From JBMCWH01 sp048621635 (GTDB lineage: Bacteria; Patescibacteriota; WWE3; JAUXAW01; JAYEID01): DNA of 16,295 bases. The notes below the pieces were generated by a model. It did no database searches, had not been told where the DNA came from, and was given only the letters and a program-made list of their open reading frames with translations. The DNA lies in NCBI GenBank assembly GCA_048621635.1, contig JBMCWH010000015.1:1-16295 (forward strand). Reading direction: 5' to 3'. The position numbers were made by a program, and so were the translations under genes. Of this stretch, positions 1-5,668 are shown in pieces (position 1 is the stretch's first letter; each line of letters opens with the position of its first letter).

Positions 1-135
1 CCAGTTTGGATAGAAAAAAAGTTAAATTTGTTTGCTAGTTCTGAAACAAGAAAAGTAATAGTCATGTCTCTAAAAAATATACCGATACGTCCTTACAGCA
101 ATCCTCAGCCCATTGTCAAAATCTTAAACTCATAG
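1..135 (+). CDS. 3' end of an unidentified protein gene (partial)
   Basis: Frame 1 is open from the first base to a TAG at 133-135, giving the last 44 residues of a protein that begins outside the window. The stretch ends with the residues RPYSNPQPIVKILNS and has ordinary protein composition. I do not recognise the family. The stop lies 13 bases before the queuosine-salvage start, so the two genes could be cotranscribed. The -35 element of a possible promoter for the next gene falls inside this coding end. Confidence 0.55.
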   Translation, partial: PVWIEKKLNLFASSETRKVIVMSLKNIPIRPYSNPQPIVKILNS

Positions 136-141
136 TAACAT
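113..141 (+). promoter_or_regulatory. Possible promoter of the queuosine-salvage gene
   Basis: TTGTCA at 113-118 and TAACAT at 136-141 are separated by 17 bases. The predicted transcription start falls at about the A of the ATG at 149, giving a leaderless message. The -10 matches consensus at only four of six positions, so on its own this is weak. It gains weight from the same geometry at hsdM (3972-4000) and at the sigma-like gene (1430-1458). Confidence 0.35.
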
Positions 142-148
142 AACTAAG

Positions 149-1111
149 ATGAAAATAATTTTGGATTCAATTAAACCAGTTGTCGAACAGTCAGAACACG
201 TCCAGATAAATAAAAAAGCTATCTCAAAATTCTGCCAAACCGTTACTGCTTCAGATTTAGATACCTCCGAATACACCACCGAAACAATAATTGAAAATGG
301 CTCAGAAGAAGAGCAAATTGCTTACAGCATTGTCTATAATACAGTAAACTTCTGTTATTGGGGCAAACCAAAATGGACAATAAATTTTAATGGAAAAAGC
401 TTTGACGGTAGCTTTGGTATGCTTCGAGCCCTAAAGAGAGGTCTTGCAAATGGCTACCAGATACTCAACCCCACATATCTAGCTTCCATACCAGAAGAAG
501 ATTTAAAACTTATTCTTTCCGGCAATGTTAAAATTCCTCTTTTTCAGGAAAGACTGAAATTACTAAGAAACCTAGGACGAAATGTCACCAATGAATTCGG
601 AGGTTCATTTTTTAACATTATCAAAAGAGGTGACTTTGACGCTGTAAAGATAGTCAAAATCTTGGTTAAATATTTTCCAAAAATATTTAACGATACCTCC
701 AAATTTCATAACAAAAAAGTCTTCTTTTATAAACGTGCCCAGCTTGTTCCCGCCCACCTAGTAGACTTAAACGAACTAGGCCTTCTCTCAATTGGAATAA
801 CCAATCATGATCGACTAACTGCATTCGCTGATTACAAAGTTCCACAAATACTAAGAAAATTTGACATTATTGAATACGATGAAGAATTAGCTAATAAAAT
901 TGATAATAAAATCGAAATTCCAGCTGGCTCAGAGGAAGAAGTTGAAATCCGCGCTAACACTATCTGGGCAATAGAACTAGCCACCAAGAAACTAAAAGAA
1001 AAGTTTCCACAAGTCAACGCTGTTAAAGTAGACGGCATTTTTTGGTTTAAAGGACAGACAAAATCTCGCGATGACAAACCCTACCACCGAACAAAAACTA
1101 TTTGGTATTAA
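149..1111 (+). CDS. Queuosine 5'-phosphate N-glycosylase/hydrolase (Qng1, DUF2419 queuosine salvage family)
   Basis: This 320-residue protein resembles the queuosine salvage family, which releases the base queuine from queuosine 5'-phosphate so that it can be reused in tRNA. Family-like blocks are visible in order: FCYWGKPKW near 68-76, FDGSFGMLRALKRG at 85-98, an NPTYL block near 107-111, HDRLTAFADYKVPQIL at 220-235, and the acidic stretch GSEEEVEIRA at 260-269. The length is normal for the family. The start is the first in-frame ATG, with no Shine-Dalgarno sequence but with a candidate leaderless promoter. No queuosine biosynthesis gene or tRNA-guanine transglycosylase is in the window, so the source of the substrate is unknown. 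Scavenging from a host or from degraded tRNA is an inference. The assignment was made by eye from remembered family patterns. Confidence 0.8.
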   Translation: MKIILDSIKPVVEQSEHVQINKKAISKFCQTVTASDLDTSEYTTETIIENGSEEEQIAYSIVYNTVNFCYWGKPKWTINFNGKSFDGSFGMLRALKRGLANGYQILNPTYLASIPEEDLKLILSGNVKIPLFQERLKLLRNLGRNVTNEFGGSFFNIIKRGDFDAVKIVKILVKYFPKIFNDTSKFHNKKVFFYKRAQLVPAHLVDLNELGLLSIGITNHDRLTAFADYKVPQILRKFDIIEYDEELANKIDNKIEIPAGSEEEVEIRANTIWAIELATKKLKEKFPQVNAVKVDGIFWFKGQTKSRDDKPYHRTKTIWY

Positions 1112-1155
1112 TAAAAATACATATAAAATTAAGGTTTATTTATCCCTGTCAAATC

Positions 1156-1188
1156 AGCAACACATAGTCCTTAGGACTGTATATTGCT
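1156..1188. terminator. Hairpin between convergent genes, possible bidirectional terminator
   Basis: AGCAA at 1156-1160 pairs with TTGCT at 1184-1188, and AGTCC at 1166-1170 pairs with GGACT at 1174-1178 around a TTA loop. The bases between these arms pair partly. The result is an imperfect hairpin of about 15 pairs lying between the stop codons of two genes that face each other. Neither side has a long T-run, so efficient intrinsic termination is uncertain. Confidence 0.4.
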
Positions 1189-1192
1189 TTAA

Positions 1193-1423
1193 CTAATCTT
1201 CCAAAGCACTTTCTACAGCCTCTTTCATGAACCAAGTTGCGTAGGTAGAAAACTTATAATCTTTCTCCCTAGCTTTATCGGGGTCAAATTTCTTAATAGC
1301 TTCCACCAAACCCTCAAGCGCAGCGGATTCCAATTCCTCTCCTCCACCGTATTTTTCCGCAACACTTTTAGCAACTTCCCGCAAATATATTATAAACTTT
1401 AATTCTTCCTCAACAGAATACAT
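1193..1423 (-). CDS. Stand-alone sigma-70 region 2-like miniprotein
   Basis: This 76-residue protein resembles the core of sigma-70 region 2. It contains AxxYGGG at 22-28, ALEGLVEAIKKFDPDKA at 35-51 and KFSTYATWFMKEAV at 57-70. The FSTYA-W-F block is the hallmark of regions 2.3-2.4, which melt the -10 element and contact core polymerase. It ends straight afterwards (residue 76), so region 3 and the -35-binding region 4 are absent. The start at 1423 was preferred over the longer frame to 1513. A -10 lies six bases upstream of it, and the extra residues would fall inside a terminator hairpin and look non-coding. It could be a free-standing partial sigma factor, a regulator that competes with a sigma factor, or a shortened remnant. 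The reading frame is intact, which argues weakly against decay. Confidence 0.65.
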   Translation of the reverse strand: MYSVEEELKFIIYLREVAKSVAEKYGGGEELESAALEGLVEAIKKFDPDKAREKDYKFSTYATWFMKEAVESALED

Positions 1424-1429
1424 AATTCT

Positions 1430-1458
1430 AATATAACAAAAAGAAAGGGAGGGGACAA
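1430..1458 (-). promoter_or_regulatory. Leaderless promoter of the sigma-like gene
   Basis: On the minus strand TTGTCC (1458-1453) and TATATT (1435-1430) are 17 bases apart. Six bases separate the -10 from the ATG, so the transcript should begin at about the start codon. The -35 lies inside the arm of the upstream terminator hairpin, so termination of the upstream unit and initiation of this one share DNA. Confidence 0.5.
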
Positions 1459-1493
1459 AACAACTCCTGATCAAGTTATTTCGTCCACCTCCC
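1447..1493 (-). terminator. Rho-independent terminator
   Basis: Read on the minus strand, GGGAGGTGGAC followed by GAAATAAC pairs with GTTGTTTT followed by GTCCCCTCCC across a ten-base loop. The stem is about 18 pairs with a bulge and two wobbles. TTTCTTTTTGTT follows immediately. It ends transcription from the small acidic gene upstream and overlaps the sigma-like promoter. Confidence 0.7.
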
Positions 1494-1518
1494 GGACAGT
1501 TTACACAGAGCAAAACAT

Positions 1519-1689
1519 CTAATCCTTAGGATCCGAGTCATACCAATCACCGGTATAACCGATATCGCTAGGATCACCGGATCGAGGATCGCTCCGTGCA
1601 TCTTCCCGTGCATCGTGCCATGCTCTGTCTACAGAACTGCGGTCTGAATCCGTTTGCTCCGCCGCATCATCCTTATCAAACCCGGACAT
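1519..1689 (-). CDS. Small acidic protein, 56 residues, unknown function
   Basis: An ATG at 1689-1687 opens a 56-codon frame ending in TAG at 1521-1519. The product is highly hydrophilic and rich in Asp, Arg and Ser. It contains VDRAWHDAREDARSDPRSGD and ends in YTGDWYDSDPKD. I recognise no family, and it is probably disordered. The strongest evidence that it is real is the ribosome binding site. AAGGGGGTGAG at 1706-1696 matches the anti-Shine-Dalgarno complement at nearly every base, with good spacing to the ATG. Most other genes here have no visible Shine-Dalgarno sequence. A rho-independent terminator follows at 1447-1493. Confidence 0.5.
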   Translation of the reverse strand: MSGFDKDDAAEQTDSDRSSVDRAWHDAREDARSDPRSGDPSDIGYTGDWYDSDPKD

Positions 1690-1740
1690 CTTTTTCTCAC
1701 CCCCTTGTTAACATCTTTCCATCCAACTTAAACCTGACAG

Positions 1741-1889
1741 CTACTTCTCGCCGGGTTGCAGCTCACGATTCAGGTGATGGCGCTCTACCAGACGCACTCG
1801 ACCATCGTTCCCCATAGGATACAGATCTCCATCAACTTCTTATCCATCCTTGTGCGGATCACTCAGAAAAGTAGCTTCCTCACCCCCTT
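1741..1889 (-). pseudogene. Remnant of a small gene upstream of the 56-residue gene
   Basis: A second copy of the ribosome-binding sequence AAGGGGGTGAG lies at 1889-1879 but is followed by no suitable start codon. The downstream frame reads EEATFLSDPHKDG, then a TAA at 1842-1840. It then continues as EVDGDLYPMGNDGRVRLVER and HHLNRELQPGEK to a TAG at 1743-1741. Both segments look protein-like, so a small gene may have lost its start and gained a stop. Alternatively only the last 24 codons, from the ATG at 1815, are translated. Confidence 0.3.
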
Positions 1890-2026
1890 TCTCTCAACTC
1901 TTATCCAACTGCACTACCACGCCCTGATGATAAAAAGAAAAGATAATACCCGCAATTCGAATTGGATATGCAATTCACATCTAATATGAATTTGTTAATT
2001 AGGAAGAACAGAACAAGGACCCACTA
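1890..2026. other. Intergenic stretch with a palindrome
   Basis: I see no gene here. A perfect 12-base palindrome CAATTCGAATTG is at 1953-1964, and CAATTC recurs at 1971-1976. On the minus strand TTGCGG and TATCAT with a 17-base gap could form a weak promoter for the small-gene unit below. Together with 1690-1740 and the features above, this accounts for the roughly 600-base region without a large gene. Confidence 0.3.
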
Positions 2027-2590
2027 TTAAGCCTCGGAAGATTCTTCAATTTCCTTTTCAATCAAATCTCGTATATATTCTGAACGACTAGTGCCGCTGT
2101 TATTTGCAATTTGTTCCAGAAAACCATCTATTTCCGGGGAAATATAAAAAGTGAATCGACGTTTGGAGATAGACCCCACTTCCTCTAAGCACCAATCAAT
2201 AACTTCTTCCAAGTTTTTATCATCATACGCAGATTTAATCAAACGGCTGTAATAGTGAGTATTAATCAATGCAGGGTCAGAACCCCGTTTATGGAGAAGG
2301 ATAACCGGTTTGTGCTTGGAAAGAATCATTCCCAACTCAAATCCAACATGAACAGTAGAAGGGTAAGAACCTTCCACAACAACACAATCAGCATCTTTGA
2401 CAAATGCAGACCATTCCTCATACCAACGCATTAACCCGTGTTGAGAAATATCACGTATATCCGCTAAATGTTCAGAAAGGACCTTTTCAAAAACGCTATG
2501 ACCCAAAGAGTCCAAATGGTCAACCACTCTTTCATAAACTTCATTAAATGAATCTTTTTGCTTCGAAGAAGCTGTAAAATATATATTCAT
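2027..2590 (-). CDS. Nucleoside 2-deoxyribosyltransferase-like domain fused to a ribbon-helix-helix domain
   Basis: The 187-residue protein has two parts. Residues 1 to about 138 look like the nucleoside 2-deoxyribosyltransferase fold: an IYFTAS first strand, ADCVVVEG at 67-74, and VGFELG at 82-87, where E85 occupies the place of the family's catalytic glutamate. Residues about 144-183 (RRFTFYISPEIDGFLEQIA then GTSRSEYIRDLIEKEI) match a ribbon-helix-helix DNA-binding domain. The start at 2590 was chosen because the family normally begins one or two residues before the first strand. The longer frame to 2632 would add a basic tail overlapping the methyltransferase gene. The gene begins 19 bases after that gene's stop, so the two form one operon. 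The enzyme domain may cleave or sense a nucleotide while the tail binds DNA. This is inferred. Confidence 0.65.
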   Translation of the reverse strand: MNIYFTASSKQKDSFNEVYERVVDHLDSLGHSVFEKVLSEHLADIRDISQHGLMRWYEEWSAFVKDADCVVVEGSYPSTVHVGFELGMILSKHKPVILLHKRGSDPALINTHYYSRLIKSAYDDKNLEEVIDWCLEEVGSISKRRFTFYISPEIDGFLEQIANNSGTSRSEYIRDLIEKEIEESSEA

Positions 2591-2609
2591 CTTGCGACGC
2601 AAGGCAAGA

Positions 2610-3293
2610 CTAATCTGACTTCTTAGCAACAAGGCTAAACCAGCGAGGAAGGGAAAGGTCGGTATGTGTGCTTTCTTCGGACCAAAGTATCGAAAATCCA
2701 GTTCCTCTTACAAATTCCAAAATAGTTTCTTTTTCGTACATTGTCATATAACGCGGCCCACCTAAATCATTCATAACAAACACATCACTTTGGCCCAGTT
2801 TCAAAGACAGATACAAAATTCCACTTGGTTTTAAGAAAATTCTATAATCTTTCAAAATGTCCCGCACATCTCGCTTGGGAATAATAGAAAGATTATCAGA
2901 ATAGATAGCATCAAAACTTCCCGGCAAGAAAGGGAGAACTCTTAAATCCTGATTAACAAACAAACCATTAGGAACCCTTTCCAATGCTTCCGTTATTAAT
3001 CCGTAAGAAGGTTCAATGCCAATACACCTAAACCCTTGGTCACTAAGTAGCTTAAAATCCCTACCACTACGGGAACCAACAATAAGAACCGTTTCATTTT
3101 CTTCTAAGTGCTTGGAAAACGGTTCAATATTATACTTTTTAATTTCCTCGATCGTCTTTTTGTTCCATTCCCATTCCTTTGCGTATTTACTAGCATAACG
3201 ATCAAATGTTTGTGTTGTCACAAACAATTGTGTTTCCGTAAGATCCCGATCGGGAAGTATTTCCATCTTCTTTGCTATTTCAGTATTATCCAT
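2610..3293 (-). CDS. Class I SAM-dependent methyltransferase
   Basis: The 227-residue protein has a Rossmann-type methyltransferase core. VLIVGSRSGRDF at 69-80 is motif I, though the usual acidic and GxGxG pattern is altered to VGSRSG. GIEPS at 92-96 carries the acidic residue expected to bind the SAM ribose. NQDLRVLPFLPGSFDAIYSD at 114-133 covers motifs III and IV. The C-terminal strand reads RWFSLVAKK. This is the Methyltransf_11/25 type, which acts on small molecules or lipids more often than on DNA. The substrate cannot be told from sequence. It is the first gene of a minus-strand pair with the deoxyribosyltransferase-like fusion. Confidence 0.75.
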   Translation of the reverse strand: MDNTEIAKKMEILPDRDLTETQLFVTTQTFDRYASKYAKEWEWNKKTIEEIKKYNIEPFSKHLEENETVLIVGSRSGRDFKLLSDQGFRCIGIEPSYGLITEALERVPNGLFVNQDLRVLPFLPGSFDAIYSDNLSIIPKRDVRDILKDYRIFLKPSGILYLSLKLGQSDVFVMNDLGGPRYMTMYEKETILEFVRGTGFSILWSEESTHTDLSLPRWFSLVAKKSD

Positions 3294-3298
3294 ATTTT

Positions 3299-3326
3299 TT
3301 TCTAAAAAAAATAATTACACCGTCAA
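3299..3326 (-). promoter_or_regulatory. Possible promoter of the methyltransferase operon
   Basis: On the minus strand TTGACG (3326-3321) and TAGAAA (3304-3299) are 16 bases apart, and the -10 ends five bases before the ATG at 3293. The spacer is a long A/T run. The -35 lies inside an inverted repeat, ACCGT at 3319-3323 and ACGGT at 3328-3332, which could be a small operator. The match is moderate. Confidence 0.35.
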
Positions 3327-3484
3327 AACGGTATTGTTTAGTCTATCACCTGAACGGACATGCACACCATTCACATCGAGTATGAATACAACACTACAAA
3401 TCCCCTAAAGTCTTTTTCTCTTTATTAAACCGGGGTTCCTATAGTACAATATTTTCTGTAACGCCAGTCTAAAATAATAAGAAA

Positions 3485-3955
3485 ATGCAAAAAACCTTCT
3501 CTCAAATGAGTGAAAAAAGAACCCATATTGCAATAATGAAAAGCGCCTGGAATTTAACAGAGAAAATTCTTAGGGGGGAAAAGAAAATTGAATCCCGTTG
3601 GTACGAAAATCGCTATCGACCTTGGGGAAAAATAAATAAAGGAGATGTTATTTACTTTAGAGATTCTGGAAAGCCTGTAACTGCCAAAGCAGAAGTATCC
3701 AAAGTTGAACAATACTCCAACTTAAACAAAGAAAAGATCGAAAAGCTACTAAAAAAATATCCTCCCCAAGATTTAGGAATTACAAAAATATTTGAAGAGG
3801 TAAAAAAATACGCAGCAAACAAAAACTACTGCATTTTTATCACGCTTGAGAACCCCCAGCCAGTTGAACCCTTTGAAATAGACAAAACCGGGTACGGCGC
3901 AATGGCTTCCTGGCTGATTGTGGATGATATAAAAAAGATCAAAATCAACCCCTAA
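3485..3955 (+). CDS. ASCH-domain (PUA-like fold) protein
   Basis: The 156-residue protein carries an ASCH-like signature: ILRGEKKIESRWY, corresponding to the family's G-x-K-x-x-E-x-R pattern, then KGDVIYFRDSG, where a GD turn begins the beta barrel. ASCH domains bind RNA or modified nucleic acid, and some members cleave RNA or hydrolyse N4-acetylcytidine. The specific role here is unknown. A second possible start (MSEKRTH) lies at 3506. TACAAT at 3445-3450 with TTATTA 17 bases upstream could be its promoter. The gene ends 52 bases before hsdM, on the same strand, in a defence neighbourhood where modified-base readers are common. Confidence 0.6.
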   Translation: MQKTFSQMSEKRTHIAIMKSAWNLTEKILRGEKKIESRWYENRYRPWGKINKGDVIYFRDSGKPVTAKAEVSKVEQYSNLNKEKIEKLLKKYPPQDLGITKIFEEVKKYAANKNYCIFITLENPQPVEPFEIDKTGYGAMASWLIVDDIKKIKINP

Positions 3956-3971
3956 CACCCCAGAGTTCTCT

Positions 3972-4000
3972 TTGTTAAAACGCCGCTGTTATAGTATAAT
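3972..4000 (+). promoter_or_regulatory. Strong leaderless promoter of hsdM
   Basis: TTGTTA at 3972-3977, a 17-base spacer and a perfect TATAAT at 3995-4000 are followed after only seven bases by the ATG at 4008. Transcription should start within a base or two of the start codon, leaving no room for a ribosome binding site. This promoter also fixes the start of hsdM at 4008 rather than at the upstream ATG at 3972. Confidence 0.75.
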
Positions 4001-4007
4001 ATCCCCA

Positions 4008-5549
4008 ATGGCAAAAGACAATTCCACCGCAAATTTGGGTTTCGAGAAGAAGCTTTGGGAAGCGGCGGACAAAATGCGTAACAACATGGACCCGTCGCAG
4101 TATAAGCATGTCGTTTTGGGCCTTATTTTCCTCAAATATATTTCCGATTCTTTCCAGCAAACTTACCAAGATATAAGAGAAGACAAGGAAGCAGGGGAGT
4201 GGGAATTAAACGATCGTGACGCCTACAAAGCACGTCACACATTCTGGGTTCCCGAAGAAGCTCGCTGGGATTACATAAAGAGCAAAGCCAAAGATCCAGA
4301 AATAGGGAAAATTATTGACGATGCTTTGCTCGCAATCGAAAAAGAAAACGATTCGCTCAAAGGAGTTTTCGAAAAAAGATACTCCCGCGCAACTCTGGAC
4401 AAGACGCTGCTTGGGGAACTAGTTGATCTCATTAGCGGCATTAACCTCAAAGAAAGTAAAGACGGAGGTCAAGATGTTTTTGGGCGCATTTACGAGTATT
4501 TCATTGGAAAATTTGCCGATGCAGAAGGAAAGCACGGCGGCCAGTATTTTACCCCCAACTGCATTGTTCGCTTACTTGCAAAAATGATTGAGCCGTACAA
4601 AGGGCGGGTTTATGACCCTTGTTGTGGTAGTGGGGGAATGTTTGTCCAGAGCAAAAAATTTGTCGAAGGGCACGGTGGAAAAGTTGGCGATATTTCTATT
4701 TACGGGCAAGAATCCAACTCTACTACTTGGAGACTTTGCAAAATGAACCTTGCTATCCGTGGTATTGAAGGAGATTTGGGTGGTGAACCAGGAAACAGTT
4801 TCCACAACGATCTACACCCCGATCTTAAAGCTGACTACATCTTAGCTAACCCCCCGTTCAACGTAAGCGATTGGGGCGGGGAAAAACTGCGCGACGATGT
4901 GCGCTGGAAATACGGGGTTCCCCCCACTGGTAATGCCAACTACGCTTGGATCCAACATTTTGTTCATCACCTCGCACCGCACGGAACAACCGGTTTTGTT
5001 ATGGCCAACGGATCACTAGCTTCCCAAACTTCAAACGAAGGAGAAATCCGCAAGGCAATAATTAAAGATCATTTGGTCGATTGCATTGTAGCTATGCCGG
5101 ACAAGCTTTTTTATAATGTAGCTATTCCTTGCACACTCTGGTTTCTCTCCCGCCACAAGCAAGGCAACGACGACAGAGAAAGACGAAACGAAATCCTTTT
5201 TATTGATGCTCGTGATATGGGCGAGATGATTGACCGCCGCCATCGGGAACTTACCGGGGAGGATACAGACAAGATCGCTAATACTTATCACGAATGGCGC
5301 AAAAAAGATGGAAAGTATGAAGACATAAAAGGCTTCTGCAAATCAGCAACATTAGAAGAAGTAGAAAAAAATAACTACGTCCTAACCCCGGGAAGATACG
5401 TGGGAATAGAAATAGACATGCTCGACGACGAAGAGTTTGAAGAAAAAATGACCCGCCTCACCTCGAAACTTTCCCAACAATTCCAAGAATCCAAAAAACT
5501 GGAAGAGAAAATAAAGGAAAATTTAAAGAAAGTGGGGTTTGAAATTTAG
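4008..5549 (+). CDS. hsdM: Type I restriction-modification methyltransferase subunit HsdM
   Basis: The 513-residue protein is the adenine-N6 methyltransferase subunit. With HsdS it methylates a bipartite target and protects host DNA. With HsdR added it forms the restriction complex. The N-terminal helical HsdM_N region (LWEAADKMRNNMDPSQYKHV, 17-36) precedes KHGGQYFTP at 175-183. SAM-binding motif I is DPCCGSGG at 203-210, and the catalytic motif IV is NPPF at 281-284. A charged C-terminal helix, probably a coiled coil contacting HsdS, ends the protein. Length and motif order are normal and no lesion is visible. Unusually, hsdS does not follow directly: fic and three other genes intervene. The first 12 codons of the longer frame overlap the promoter and were left out. 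Confidence 0.95.
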   Translation: MAKDNSTANLGFEKKLWEAADKMRNNMDPSQYKHVVLGLIFLKYISDSFQQTYQDIREDKEAGEWELNDRDAYKARHTFWVPEEARWDYIKSKAKDPEIGKIIDDALLAIEKENDSLKGVFEKRYSRATLDKTLLGELVDLISGINLKESKDGGQDVFGRIYEYFIGKFADAEGKHGGQYFTPNCIVRLLAKMIEPYKGRVYDPCCGSGGMFVQSKKFVEGHGGKVGDISIYGQESNSTTWRLCKMNLAIRGIEGDLGGEPGNSFHNDLHPDLKADYILANPPFNVSDWGGEKLRDDVRWKYGVPPTGNANYAWIQHFVHHLAPHGTTGFVMANGSLASQTSNEGEIRKAIIKDHLVDCIVAMPDKLFYNVAIPCTLWFLSRHKQGNDDRERRNEILFIDARDMGEMIDRRHRELTGEDTDKIANTYHEWRKKDGKYEDIKGFCKSATLEEVEKNNYVLTPGRYVGIEIDMLDDEEFEEKMTRLTSKLSQQFQESKKLEEKIKENLKKVGFEI

Positions 5550-5563
5550 CTCTTTGAAATTAC

Positions 5564-5654
5564 TGTGGCAACAGCACTTAATGTGTATGTATTACCTGTG
5601 CAACATAGTTTGAGTTTTGTTGCACAATATTGACTTACTGCAACAACTGTTGTA
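5564..5654 (+). promoter_or_regulatory. Cluster of TGCAACA repeats upstream of and within the fic promoter
   Basis: TGTGCAACA at 5597-5605 and its exact inverse TGTTGCACA at 5618-5626 form a nine-base-arm inverted repeat with a 12-base gap, ending just before the -35. A second, closer pair, TGCAACA at 5639-5645 and TGTTGTA at 5648-5654 (six of seven positions), lies between the -35 and -10. A related sequence TGTGGCAACA is at 5564-5573. The arrangement suggests operators for a dimeric repressor. The Fic protein has a C-terminal winged-helix-like segment, so autoregulation is plausible. Confidence 0.5.
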
Positions 5655-5658
5655 TAAT
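5630..5658 (+). promoter_or_regulatory. Consensus promoter of fic
   Basis: TTGACT at 5630-5635 and a perfect TATAAT at 5653-5658 are 17 bases apart. The ATG at 5669 lies ten bases after the -10, so the leader would be only about four bases. The promoter fixes the fic start at 5669 and makes the longer frame from 5630 impossible on this transcript. Confidence 0.75.
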
Positions 5659-5668
5659 TGCCTGTAAT

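Noticed and set aside
1888..1945. Minus-strand stretch resembling a tRNA 5' half (TGCAGTTGGATAAGAG)
   Set aside because: No anticodon stem-loop, no T-loop sequence and no matching acceptor strand follow at the expected distances.
1596..1989. Two plus-strand reading frames in the gene-poor region
   Set aside because: They lie opposite the small minus-strand frames. They have low-complexity, His/Pro/Ser-rich compositions and no promoter or ribosome binding site, and the minus strand carries the strong Shine-Dalgarno sequences.
3972..4007. Longer HsdM start giving 12 extra residues
   Set aside because: The extension overlaps the -35 and -10 of the promoter, so it would not be in the transcript. 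The residues do not resemble HsdM N-termini.
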